This document shows, in pieces, positions 20,245 through 29,835 of a DNA stretch of 64,000 bases. The stretch spans positions 52,407-116,406 of the forward strand of contig JALBVF010000007.1 of the NCBI GenBank assembly GCA_025050535.1, given 5' to 3'. The stretch comes from Candidatus Protistibacter heckmannii. Lineage in GTDB: Bacteria; Pseudomonadota; Gammaproteobacteria; Burkholderiales; Burkholderiaceae. Numbering within the stretch: the first letter of the stretch is position 1; each line of letters opens with the position of its first letter. Position numbers and translations under genes: made by a program. The notes beneath the pieces are model-generated. The model searched no databases and had not been told where the DNA came from. It worked only from the letters and a program-made list of their open reading frames with translations.

Positions 20245-20960
20245 TCAAATAAGAATCGTGTCAAGCTCGGGCAGATTCGCTCCGCGAGCTGCCGGGACTG
20301 ATCCAGCTGGGGCACGTGGCCGCATTCCATGACGATGCAGCGCGCGCCCTGGCTGAGCGTCTGCATCTTGCGCTGGAGCACGGGCAGCACCGAGCGGTCC
20401 TCGGTGCATTCCACATAGATGCGCGGCACGCTGCCGTAGCACTGCGCGCTGAGCGTTGGCCGCATGATGCGGCCGGTCTCGCGCTGCGGGCGCAGCAGGC
20501 CGGCGGCGCGGCGCGCGCCCTCGGAGCGCACGGTGGTGGTCGCGCAGTCGGAGGAATAGTCGAGATAGGGCGCGATGCCGTCGATCCGGGCGTCGGTGCT
20601 GTCCTCGCGGCACAGATTGATGATGTCGCCGAAGCTGCGGCTCGAGGGCGGCATCATGCCGGCGATATAGACCACGCAGCTCACGCGCTCGGGCGCGGCC
20701 TGCGAGGCGGTGATGCCGCCGCCGCTGTGGCCGACGAGCACGACGGGCTCGTCGATGTCGTCGAGCACCTGCAGCACATGATCCGTATAGCTTTGCAGCG
20801 AGACTTCCTCGTCGTGCACGCCGCTTCGCATGCCCCAGCCGTTGCCCGGCAGGTCCACCGCGGCGGCGCGCTAGCCCAGGCGCGTGAGTTCAGGAAACCA
20901 GGCCTGGAAGGACCAGCTACCCTGCCATGCGCCGTGGATCAGGACCATCTGCTTGGTCAT
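20245..20960 (-). pseudogene. Alpha/beta-hydrolase, amber at codon 30
   Basis: This is a short alpha/beta-hydrolase of the salicylate esterase/hydroxynitrile-lyase type: HGAWQGSW oxyanion region, nucleophile elbow GHSGGG, and a late His in CGHVPQLDQ. From ATG 20960 the frame meets TAG at codon 30 (20871-20873) between TRLG and RAAAVDLPG, where Tyr or Trp is usual. The 3' end is also odd: the frame has no stop of its own and runs on in frame into the binding-protein gene, so the normal terminus is probably lost. Substrate unknown. Confidence 0.75.
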
Positions 20961-20990
20961 CGGCGTGGGCTCCGCAGCTGGATGCGGCGT

Positions 20991-21956
20991 TCAGCCATAA
21001 GTCCTCTTGTAGAATTCGATCAGATGCTGCTCCACGGTGACCGGCGGGTACTTCGGCTGCTCGCCGCTTGCTAGGCAGGTGGGCAGGCATTCGACAAGTT
21101 CGTCGGGATTTCCGGTGAAGAAATAGGGCACAGAATGGCGTTCACGGCCCGAGACGTTGATCACGCGGTGCAGGGTCGAGTGATAGCGGCCGTTGGTCCA
21201 GCGCGCGAAGAGATCGCCGATGTTGACCACGTAGGTGCCGGGCACGGGCGGCGCATCAATCCAGCCTTCGCTGGCTGCGTCCCAGACCTGCAGGCCGCCC
21301 GAGTCGTCCTGCAGAAGCAGGGTCACGCCGCCGAAGTCGGTATGCGCGCCGCAGCCCTTCTCGCCGGGCAGCGGCTGGGGCGGCTGCGGCGGATAGTGCA
21401 GAAGGCGCAGCGTGCAGGCGGCGTTGGTGAGATAGCGGTCGAAATGCGTTTCGGGCAGATCCAGCGACAGCGCTAGGCCGCGCACCCGCAGGGCGCCGAG
21501 GTCGTGGGCCTGCCGGAAATACTCTTCCATCGTTGCGCGGAACGCAGGCAGCTTTGCCTTCCATTGATTGGGGCCGGTGTTGAAGCGGACGGCCTTGACG
21601 CGCGCGTCGTCGGGCGCGACTTCCTCGCCGATGTAGAAGCTTTCCTTGAGATCGTGTGGCGCGCCGGCTTCCAGCGTCTGCGCGCGCAGCAGTTCATAGC
21701 CGCGGTTGCAGGGGGAGAGGGCCTTGTCCACCGCCAGCTTGGATTGCATCGGCTGGTCGAAGAAGGCCTCGTTCTGCGCGAACAGGCGCGCGATCAGCTG
21801 CTCGGGGATGCCGTGATTGCGGATATAGAAGAAGCCGCGCTGTTCGCAGGCGGCGCGCAGCTCCATGGCCACCGCGCGGCGCGCGGCCGGGTCCGGGCTG
21901 CGCAGGCTGGATATGTCGATCAGGGGCAGTTGCTGCGAAGAATCTCTGGCGTTCAT
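20991..21956 (-). CDS. 2-oxoglutarate/Fe(II) oxygenase, isopenicillin-N-synthase family
   Basis: The 321-residue product has the DIOX_N N-terminal region (PLIDISSL, then RGFFYIRNHGIP) and a C-terminal double-stranded beta-helix with the metal triad: His-X-Asp in GAHTDFGG and the distal His in STLHRV, followed by RHSVPYF whose Arg-X-Ser binds 2-oxoglutarate. The frame is clean. It is one of the few intact genes in this stretch and lies upstream of the hydrolase and transporter remnants in the same direction, so it may have been part of the same catabolic unit. The substrate is not predictable. Confidence 0.85.
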   Translation of the reverse strand: MNARDSSQQLPLIDISSLRSPDPAARRAVAMELRAACEQRGFFYIRNHGIPEQLIARLFAQNEAFFDQPMQSKLAVDKALSPCNRGYELLRAQTLEAGAPHDLKESFYIGEEVAPDDARVKAVRFNTGPNQWKAKLPAFRATMEEYFRQAHDLGALRVRGLALSLDLPETHFDRYLTNAACTLRLLHYPPQPPQPLPGEKGCGAHTDFGGVTLLLQDDSGGLQVWDAASEGWIDAPPVPGTYVVNIGDLFARWTNGRYHSTLHRVINVSGRERHSVPYFFTGNPDELVECLPTCLASGEQPKYPPVTVEQHLIEFYKRTYG

Positions 21957-22148
21957 GGTGCCTCACCTCTGCATGCCGGCGGGATGCGCCGACGGTATTG
22001 ATGCAAGCCAGTCTAGCGACGGGTGGGTGAGCGAAATAGCGCAGATTTTTGCTTGGGGTGATGCCGATCCGGCATCGGGATTCAATTGGCGAATTCGGGA
22101 TTCGAATTGGTGTGCACGCTGTTCCCGCTTGGTGCAGGAGGTGTTTTT

Positions 22149-23070
22149 TCAGCGCGGCGGCTCGTCGGCGGCGCGCAGCTCGATCTCGTCGGCGACGATG
22201 TGGATAAAGGCGTCGAGCGCCGGCGGCAGGGTGCGGCCGCTGCGCACGTAGATGCCCAGTTTGGTGACGAGATTGGGCTGGACCTTGAGGTAGACGTTGG
22301 CGATGCGCTTTTCCTTGAGCTCGCGCTCCAGGCCGATGCACGTCTGGAAGGCCAGGCCCACGCCCTCCATCGCCATGGTCTTGGCAAGTTCGATCGAGGC
22401 CGTGCGCAGCAGCACCGTGGTTGGCTTCTTGTGATTGGTGATCACGGATTTCATCGCCGCATGCACCGACAGTTCCGGGCCGGCGAGGATCAGAGGATAG
22501 CGAGCGTAGTCCGTGAAGCTCACCTCCTGCAGATGCGCGAGCGGATGGTCGGGCGCCATGATCGCGCCCAGGCTGAAGCGTCCCATGGCGCATTGGCGCA
22601 GTGCGTCGGTGCGCTCCAGGTTGAAGCCGATGGCGACGTCGGCGTCGCCGTCGATCACCGCCTTGGCGGTGCTGGCCGAGCCGGGCGGTGCGCACCGTGA
22701 TCTCGATCGTGGGATAGCGCGTCACCATGGTCTTGAGCACTGTGGGCAGAAAGCGCGAATTCAAGCCTTCCACCGACATCACCTTGAGCTCGCCGCGGCG
22801 GATGCCATTGAGCGCGTCGAGTTAGTTGATCAGCCGGTGCTGATCCTGCAGCACGGTGATGACGTGGCGTGAGAAGACCTCGCCCGCCGCGGTGAGCTTC
22901 AGGACCGAGGGCATGCGCTCGAAGAGCTGGGTGCCCAGCTCCTCTTCCAGTTGCAGCAGCGGGCGGTTCACCGCCGAGGAGGCGACGTGGAGCCGGCGCG
23001 CGGCCTCGCGGATCTAGCCGCAGCGCCGGATCATGTCGAAATACTGGAGCGAGCGGGCGTGGATGTGCAT
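22149..23070 (-). pseudogene. LysR-family regulator, two stops and a frameshift
   Basis: This was a LysR transcriptional regulator of about 305 residues. The N-terminal winged helix is clear (SLQYFDMIRRCG, then IREAARRLHVASSAVNR), but codon 19 is TAG (about 23014-23016), a TAA follows near 22823, and frame shifts near 22680 (after ITVRTA). The effector domain then continues in one frame from DGDADVAIGF to the stop at 22149. It probably controlled the neighbouring catabolic genes. Two independent stops plus a shift make this a genuine, older pseudogene. Confidence 0.85.
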
Positions 23071-23091
23071 GCGGAACAGCCGTAGGCTGAC

Positions 23092-23736
23092 CTAGCGGCC
23101 TCCGGACACGTCGATAAAGGTGCTGGTGACGTAGGAGGACGCATCCGAGAGCAGCCAGAGCAAGCTCTGCGCCACTTCCTCGGGGCCGCCTCCGCTGGCG
23201 TGGATGTCGGCGTGGATCAGGCCGGGGCGCACGGCGTTGACGCGGATGCCCTCGGTGGCGACTTCCTTGGCAAGGCAGATGGTGAAGGTCTCGATCGCGC
23301 CCTTGGAGGCGGCGTAGTCGACGAATTCATTGGGCGAGCCCAGGCCGGCGGCGCGCGAGGAGATGTTGACGATGGCGCCGTCCTTGCCGCCGCGCTTGGT
23401 GGACATGCGCAGCACCGCTTCGTGCGCGCAGAGGAAGCTGCCGACGACGTTGGTGGCGAACACGCGGGTGAGGCGCGCGGCGTCCATGTTCTCGACGCGG
23501 GTCTGCGGCTCGATCATGCCGGCGTTGTTGACGAGCGCCGTGAGCGGGCCGAGCCGCGCGTCGGCTTCCTTGAAGAGGCGCAGGACGCCCTCTTCGCGCG
23601 AGACGTCGGCCTGCACGGCGAAGGCGTTGCCGCCGGCCTTGGCGATGTCAGCGAGCACCGCGTCGGCCGCGGCGAGACGGGCCACGGCGGCTCCGATGCC
23701 GCTGCCGCCGCCGGTGACGAGAAGCGATTTTTTCAT
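23092..23736 (-). pseudogene. Short-chain dehydrogenase/reductase with two in-frame deletions
   Basis: The frame is open for 214 residues but the family is about 245-250. GGGSGIG, NNAG and YAASKGA (catalytic Tyr-X3-Lys) are present. Two segments are missing without loss of frame: about 14 residues after ARLAA, which should hold the second Rossmann strand that binds the NADP ribose, and about 20 residues after HASGG, the substrate loop. The product could be made but is unlikely to bind cofactor properly. It is a good example of in-frame deletion decay here. Confidence 0.7.
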
Positions 23737-23782
23737 TCTTGTGCTCCTGGGTTGAAAAATAGTTCCGGCGCCGGCGGCCGGC

Positions 23783-24214
23783 CTATGCGCCGCGCCGGAC
23801 TGCGATGAGGAAGGGATCGAAGGCGTCGTAGTTTTGCTGCTCGGCGATCTTGCCGCCCTCGAATTCGAAGACCGCGGCGAAATGCGCGTGGATCACGTCG
23901 TCCTCGGACAGCTCGCCGATGGGCAGGGCGAGCGCGCCTTCCCATTTGGCTTCGACGATCACCGCGTCCACGCCGGCCTCGAAGACCTTGAGGATGGTGT
24001 ACTTCCGCGCCACGACCAGCTTGCGGCCGATGATGGCTGCGTCGAGCATGTTGTCGGGGTCGCGCTCGAGTTCGGGATCGAAGACCTGGTTGGGGAACTG
24101 CACGGGCTCCGCTCCGCGGCAGTAGAACGCGGAGAGTTCGTCCACGTCGGCACCGAGGTTCAGGGCGTCGAAATAGGCCCGCACGACATCCGCGGGCAGC
24201 GTCTTGTCTTCCAT
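23783..24214 (-). CDS. SnoaL-like (NTF2-fold) protein
   Basis: The 143-residue protein has the SnoaL/NTF2-like pattern: an N-terminal helix (VVRAYFDALN), an acidic DVDELSAFY stretch, and C-terminal strands (HFAAVFEFEGGKIAEQQNYDAF). Such proteins act as small hydrolases, isomerases or binding proteins, and the specific role is not clear. I start at ATG 24214 (MEDKTL); a longer frame extends upstream but lacks family resemblance. It is divergent from the dehydrogenase chimera. It appears intact. Confidence 0.75.
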   Translation of the reverse strand: MEDKTLPADVVRAYFDALNLGADVDELSAFYCRGAEPVQFPNQVFDPELERDPDNMLDAAIIGRKLVVARKYTILKVFEAGVDAVIVEAKWEGALALPIGELSEDDVIHAHFAAVFEFEGGKIAEQQNYDAFDPFLIAVRRGA

Positions 24215-24287
24215 GATGGAGGCTTTGAGCAGGGATATTGGGCATATGGTACACAAGCGGAGTTGATTGTCTGGAGAGGACTCGGAA

Positions 24288-25448
24288 GTGAATGAAGCAG
24301 ACAAGCCGGCGTTGTTGATCGCCATCGAACTTCCGGAAGATAGCCTGGAGTCCTTGCGGACTGCCTTCCGGATCCACTACACGCCGAGAAAGGCCTTGCT
24401 GGACAAGGCGCTGCTCGGCGAAGGCGCGGCGGGGCGCGCGGTGCTCACCAACGGCACGACGGGTCTCGACCGCGCGCGGATGGATGCGCTGCCGGCGCTG
24501 GAGATGATCTCCGTGTTGGGCGTGGGTTTCGAGAACGTCGATCTCGCGGCGGCCCGCGAGAAAAAAGGCCTGCCGGTTTCCAACGGCCACGGCACCAACG
24601 ACACGACGGTGTCCGATCACACGATGGCCCTGATCCTGGCGATGCTGCGCGACATCCCGGCGATGGACCGGTGGGTGCGCGCCGGCGGCTGGCGCTCCTC
24701 GGCTTCGACACGGCCCATGCTCACCGGAAAGAGCCTCGGCGTGCTGGGCCTGGGCATGATTGGCCGGCAGATCGCCAAGCGCTGCGCGGGCTTCGATATG
24801 CCGGTCGGATATCACAACCGCAAGCCGATCACCGGCGAAAGCTTCACCTACTACGCAAGCCCGCGCGAGCTGGCCGCCAATTCCGACGTGCTGGTGATCA
24901 CCACGCCGGGCGGCGCGGGCACGCGCCATCTGGTGGACGCCGAGGTGCTCGCCGCCCTCGGTCCGCAGGGCTATGTCGTCAATGTGGCGCGCGGCAGCGT
25001 GCTCGACACTGATGCACTGCTCGCGGCGCTGGACAAGGACCTGATCGCCGGTGCGGTGCTCGACCACCTGAGTCTGCCGCCGATGGTGCGTGAGAACCGC
25101 AGCCGCTTCAGCACCGCCTTCACCGTCAGCATTGAGGCACGCCACGGCGTGTCCACCGGCGTGTCGGCACAGGATCACGTGAGGACCATCAGCGCGGCCA
25201 TCGCCGCCGACGCCAGGACCGAGGACCTCGTCAGCTCCGGCCACGTCTTTCCGCTGCGCGCGGTGGAAGGCAGCGTGCTGGCGCGGCTGGCGGGCCTGCG
25301 GCCTTCCGCCGTGCTTTTCGAGCTGATGAATCCGGACGGCAGCATGAGCCGCGGCGCGCAGATCGAGGTCTTCGCCGAGCGCCACGGCCTCACGGTGCTC
25401 AGTATCGACGAACTGGCCGAGAACCGCAGGCGCAGAGAAGGCGCTTGA
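24288..25448 (+). pseudogene. In-frame chimera: D-2-hydroxyacid dehydrogenase fused to RibB fragment
   Basis: One uninterrupted frame of about 386 codons (GTG 24288 behind GGAGAGG) joins two unrelated proteins. Residues 1 to about 265 are a D-isomer-specific 2-hydroxyacid dehydrogenase with its NAD-binding GLGMIG and the substrate Arg in VNVARGS, but it stops at AGAVLD, before the catalytic Glu and His. Residue 266 onward is DHBP synthase (RibB): [23 protein letters not shown], then GHVFPLRA. RibB lacks its N-terminal acidic active-site segment and has a further deletion removing the GHTE-type catalytic His (RAVEGSVL joined to ARLAGLRP). A deletion therefore fused them in frame and neither half should be active. 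Confidence 0.8.
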
Positions 25449-25469
25449 GGTCCGCGCCGGCCGGCGTCC

Positions 25470-26639
25470 TCAGGCCGGCGCGCCCTGCATGCCGGACGCG
25501 TTGATCTTGTCCTCGTCGGGAAATGCCAGGGCGACGGCGAAGGTCAGCAGACTGATGCAGCCCAGGGCTACGAACATCGGCCGCGAGCCGCCGTTGCGGT
25601 AGAAGGTGGCGACGATCGGGATGGCGGTGGCGCCGAAGGAGAGCAGATAGCGCAGCGCGAAGACGCGCGAACGGTACTGCTCGGTGATGTAGCGGCCGAC
25701 CATCGCGTCGTTGATGGGGATCTGGCCGAAGACCAGGAACATCATCAGCAGCGCGTTGACGATCAGCAGCCAGCCTTCGAAATACGCGGCGCCGAGGATC
25801 AGCGGAATCTTCAGCGCGGCGATCGGCAGTAACACGCGGCGCATGGCCATGCGGTCGATCATCGGCCCGACCAGCATCTGCGCGAAGGCCGCCAGCACGT
25901 AGATCGCGCAGACGATGGTGCCAACGCCCAGGCCGCTCTTGCCGAGCAGCTCGGGCAGGCGTTCGGCGAAGACCTTGGGCATGGAGATGGTGGTGGCGCT
26001 GAAGATCAAGCCGCCGGCCAGGGTGGAGCCGACGAGGATCAGGAACAGGCGCAGCATCATGCGCCGGTCCAGGGCCACGGCGCGCTTGGCGGTCTTGGTG
26101 GCGGCCTTGCCGTTCAGGCCGGCGCTCAGCTTCCAGTAGACCAATCCGGTGGCGAGGCTGACGACGCCCGGCACGATAAAGGCCGCGCGCCAGGAGATGA
26201 GATCGCAGAGCGCGCCGGTGAGCAGCGCGGCGAAGGTCAAGCCAAAGTTGCCGAACAGGCCGTTCACGCCGAGCACGCGGCCCATGCGCGCGGGCTCGGC
26301 CATCAGCTGCCATTTGCCCTGGGTGAGGCCGGTGGCGATGCAGGCCAGGTCCAGGCCGATGAAGTAGATGATCATCAGATGGTGGCGGTTCATGCGGTCG
26401 CCCAGTCAGCCCGAGGGCAGCGAGCCCGCGCCGAAGGCGATGAAGCCCGGCAGCGCCAGTGGCAGCAGCTCGCTGTAGTTGCGGCCCCAGACGGCCGAGA
26501 GGCTGAGCACGGCGGTGGGGAATATCAGCATCGCCAGATGGTCCATGGCGTGGCCGAAGTTGAGCATGCCGATGATGCGCCTCTGGCGTTGGGCGTCTTG
26601 CTGGGATTCCCGCAGGGATTCCTGAGCCGGATTGGGCAT
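25470..26639 (-). pseudogene. Major facilitator superfamily transporter, TGA codon and deletion
   Basis: This is an MFS permease with a frame of 389 codons from ATG 26639. A TGA (26406-26408) interrupts the loop between helices 2 and 3 where SGWLGDR is expected, so Trp TGG to TGA is likely. About 20-25 residues of helix 4 are also missing between GKWQLMA and EPARMGR. Remaining helices are readable to 25470. The substrate is unknown. It is divergent from the AraC remnant with a palindrome between them, suggesting the regulator once controlled it. Confidence 0.8.
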
Positions 26640-26704
26640 GGGATTTCTCCTCGTTTTCCGTCTTGAAAACCGCATGCTAGGCGGGCAGAATCGGTCTGTC
26701 TCGC

Positions 26705-26725
26705 GATAATCTGACAGTAACTGTC
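26705..26725 (+). promoter_or_regulatory. Palindrome and -10 between MFS and AraC genes
   Basis: GATAAT (26705-26710) could be a -10 for the araC-type gene. A perfect palindrome GACAGT-A-ACTGTC (26713-26725) lies just downstream and six bases before its ATG. The layout fits an autoregulatory operator between divergent genes, but binding is not shown. Confidence 0.4.
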
Positions 26726-26730
26726 GAGAA

Positions 26731-27427
26731 ATGGACATGGCCAAGGCAGCGCCTATCAAGGAAGCGCCCGAGCGCGCCCGGCTGTGGAGCGGGAAGGATC
26801 CCGCCGCCCAGCTCCAGCGCCGCGAGCTCTACCAGAACACGCCGCATCCGGCCGCCGCGATGGCGGTGTACTATCCGCATGGCCACGTCATCCCGCCGCA
26901 CATGCACCGCCACGCGCAGTTGGTCTACGCCATCAGCGGCGTGATGATCGTCGCCACGGCGCAAGGCCTGTGGGTGGTGCCGCCGACGCGCGGCGTGTGG
27001 ATACCGGCCAGCGTCCAGCACTGGATCCGCATGGCCGGCGACGTGCACATGCGAACCGTCTATATCGAGAGCGGCGCGGCCGCGCATCTTCCCGACGCCT
27101 GCTGCGCGAGCAGATTCTGGCGGCGGTGGATTTGCCGCTCGACTATCCCGAGGATGCGCGCCTACGCCGCGTCTGCGACGCGCGGCTCGCCGAGCCGGGC
27201 GATGCGCGCGGCGCGAAGGAATGGGCCGAGGGCCTGGGCATGCACGAGAAGACGCTGCACGGCCTCTTTCTCCGCGAGGCCGGCATGAGCTTCGGCCGCT
27301 GGCGCCAGAAGGCGAGGCTGGCTTGCGGGTGCTGGATATCGCGCTGGACCTGGACTACAGCAATCCGAGCTTCTTCGCGGCGATGTTCAGGAAGCAGTTC
27401 GGCGTGCCGCCGAGCGGGTTCTTCTAG
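26731..27427 (+). pseudogene. AraC-family regulator with N-terminal cupin, frameshifted
   Basis: The N-terminal cupin sensor is clear in the first frame (GHVIPPHMHRHAQLVYAISG, then PPTRGVWIPASVQHWI). Frame shifts near 27100 before LLREQILAAVDLPL, and again near 27320 inside the helix-turn-helix domain. The last helix (YSNPSFFAAMFRKQFG) sits in a third frame ending at 27427. Part of the second helix-turn-helix seems deleted. It likely regulated the divergent MFS gene, also broken. Confidence 0.8.
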
Positions 27428-27455
27428 GCGCGGGGAGGAAAGGCGGCTGGGTCCG

Positions 27456-28754
27456 CTACCAGTGCGGCGGATGCTCGCCCAGCGGCACCGCGGGCAGCGC
27501 CCAGCGCGCGGGCGTGGCGCTCAACTGCGCTGCGTGGCGCACGGCGCTGAGCAGGCCGAAGCCCGATTCGCTTTCCTCGAGCAGGTCGGCGACGTCCTCG
27601 CGCTGCGGGTCGGGGGCGGCGAGGCCGTCCGGCACGCGGCCCAGTCCGCGCAGCCAGCGCCTGGTCTGCGCGAGCGAGACGCGCACATGCCAGCTGCCAT
27701 CTTCCTGCGCGCGGCGCGTCAGCGCGGCCATCGTTCCGAGCGCCATCAGATAGCCGGCCGCATGGTTGAGCGCCTGCGCGGGCAGGGCGCGCGGCATGCC
27801 TTTGGGGTCTTTCGCGGACTGCATCTCGGTATGGTTCAGTCCGGTGGCGGGTCTGCACCAGCGAATCGAAGTCGCGCTTGTGTGCCAAGGGGCCCATGTG
27901 GCCGTAGGCGCTGAGCGAGACGTAGACGATGCCGGGCCGGCGCGCGGCGCAGTCCTCGGGGCCGAAGCCCAGTTCGGTCAGTCCTCCGGGCCGGTAGCCC
28001 TGCACGAAGACGTCGGCCTCGCCGAGCAGCGTATCGAGGCCTTCGCGGCCTTACTCGTGGGTGAGATGCAGATAGCAGGAGCGCTTGCCGCGCCCGGTGT
28101 CGATCACCAGCGAGGGAATGAAGGGCAGCAGCGGCGAACTCACCAGCATCACGTCGGCGCCGTGCGCGGCCAGGGTGCGGCCGCAGACCGGGCCGGCGAT
28201 GATGCGCGTGAGGTCGAGCACCTTGACGCAGTCGAGCGTCCTTTGCGCGCGGGGTGCGAAAGGCATGGGGTCGGCCTCGCCGATCTTCTCGATGCTGATG
28301 ACGGGCAGCTGCGCCAGGGCGAGGGCCTGCGGATGCGCATCCCATTCCTTGAAGCTGCGCATCGCCGCGACCACCAGGCTGCGCTACAACGCGCTTTGCT
28401 CGAAGGAGAGCGCCGACCAGTCGTGCAGCGCGGCGCTCACCGCCTCCTTGTCGTAGCTGCAGCCGAGCAGGTCGAGCATGCCGTCGCGGTAGTGCGGGAA
28501 ATTTGTGTGCAGCCGGATCCATTTGCCGTCGCCGCAGCGATAGGCGCCGGCGATCTTGTCCAAGGGGTCGGGCGGCGTTTCGCCGCCGACGGCGAAGGAG
28601 GGGGAAGCGCGGGATCGGCACCGATCAGGTCGAGACGCTCCAGCGCGCCGGCCTCGAGGCCGACGGCTTCCCATAGCTGGGCGGCCGCGTCGCGCGGGCT
28701 TGACAAGGCGGAGGAATCGTTCTGGGGTGCGGCGGGCGCGAGGGGCTCGGGCAT
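27456..28754 (-). pseudogene. Family III CoA-transferase (CaiB/BaiF), two stops plus shifts
   Basis: This was a CoA-transferase of the formyl-CoA/carnitine type. From ATG 28754 the frame shifts near 28605, about 45 residues around the first Rossmann strand are missing after FAVGG, TAG occurs at 28384-28386, TAA at 28051-28053, and frame is lost again near 27835. Recognisable blocks include KVLDLTRIIAGPVCGRTLA (the family's Rossmann entry), VFVQGYRPGG and PGIVYVSLSAYGH. With five lesions it is an older pseudogene than its neighbours. Confidence 0.85.
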
Positions 28755-28890
28755 GCTCGGGGAGCGTCGGTTTCCTTTATCGGAACAATAACCTAAATGC
28801 GTGGCATTCGACGAGGCCCCCGTCGGGCAAGGCCGCACAGTGGACTAAGCCGGCGCGGCGCAAGTAGGGATGATTACCGCCCGATGACGC

Positions 28891-29700
28891 TCAGAACTGC
28901 GAATGCGGCGCGAGCAGCCTGACCATCTGCGCGAACAGCTTGGGATTGCCGGCGAGGATTTCGCCGCCGTCGAGCAGGCCGGTGTCGTCGCCCTTGTCCC
29001 CGCGGTAGTTGCCCACCAGGCCGCCGGCCTCGGTGATCAGCAGCGAGCCCGCAGCGATGTCCCAGGGCTTGAGCGATTGCTCGAAGAAGCCGTCGAAGCG
29101 GCCCGCGGCGACATAGGCCAGATCCAGCGCTGCGCCGCCGGGGCGGCGCAGGCCGGAGCTGTTGCGGGTCATGATTTCGTAGATCTTCATATAGGCTTCG
29201 ATGCCTTCGCCATCGCGGTAGGCGAAGCCGGTTCCGAGCAGGGCGTCGGCGAGGCGGTCGCGCTTGGACACGCGCAGGCGCTTGCTGTCGAGGAAGGCGC
29301 CCGCGCCCTTGCTGGCGGTGAAGAGTTCATCGCGCACGGGATCGTAGACCACGGCTTGGGTCACGACGCCGCGGTTGCGCAGCGCGATGGACACGCTGTA
29401 CTGACCGAAGCCGTGGATGAAGTTGGTGGTGCCGTCCAGCGGATCGATGATCCAGACGTACTCCGGTTCCTTGCCGTCCTTCCAGGACTGGCCGGATTCC
29501 TCGGCTAGAATGCCGTGGTCCGGAAACGCGGTGCGCAGCGTGTCGACGATCGCATCCTCCGCGGCGCGGTCGACCTCGGTGACGAAATCGTTGGCTTGTT
29601 TGCGGCTGACCTTGATCATGTCCAGGTTGACCGTGGCGCGGTTGATGACCGTGCCGGCGCGGCGCGCGGCCTTCACGGCGATATTGAGCATAGCGTGCAT
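28891..29700 (-). CDS. suhB: Inositol-1-monophosphatase family protein SuhB
   Basis: SuhB is a magnesium-dependent inositol phosphatase that in proteobacteria also joins ribosomal-RNA antitermination complexes. The 269-residue product has both family signatures: [12 protein letters not shown] (about residues 86-97) with the metal-binding acidic residues, and [15 protein letters not shown] near residue 215. Upstream metal ligands (LAEESG) are present. The frame is clean and the length normal. It is divergent from trmJ, a common arrangement in this order. Confidence 0.93.
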   Translation of the reverse strand: MHAMLNIAVKAARRAGTVINRATVNLDMIKVSRKQANDFVTEVDRAAEDAIVDTLRTAFPDHGILAEESGQSWKDGKEPEYVWIIDPLDGTTNFIHGFGQYSVSIALRNRGVVTQAVVYDPVRDELFTASKGAGAFLDSKRLRVSKRDRLADALLGTGFAYRDGEGIEAYMKIYEIMTRNSSGLRRPGGAALDLAYVAAGRFDGFFEQSLKPWDIAAGSLLITEAGGLVGNYRGDKGDDTGLLDGGEILAGNPKLFAQMVRLLAPHSQF

Positions 29701-29835
29701 AGTGGACTCCTGGTCCGCCGGGCGACGCAGAGCCTGGCGGAGTGATCAGCGCAAATTGTGTCAAGAACGGGGATTCCGGCTCCCGGCAAAGCCTGGACCG
29801 CATGCGAAGGCCGAATTGTATATGAAACCCCAGCA

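Noticed and set aside
29736..29764. TTGACA on the minus strand upstream of suhB as a promoter
   Set aside because: No -10-like hexamer lies 16-18 bases downstream.
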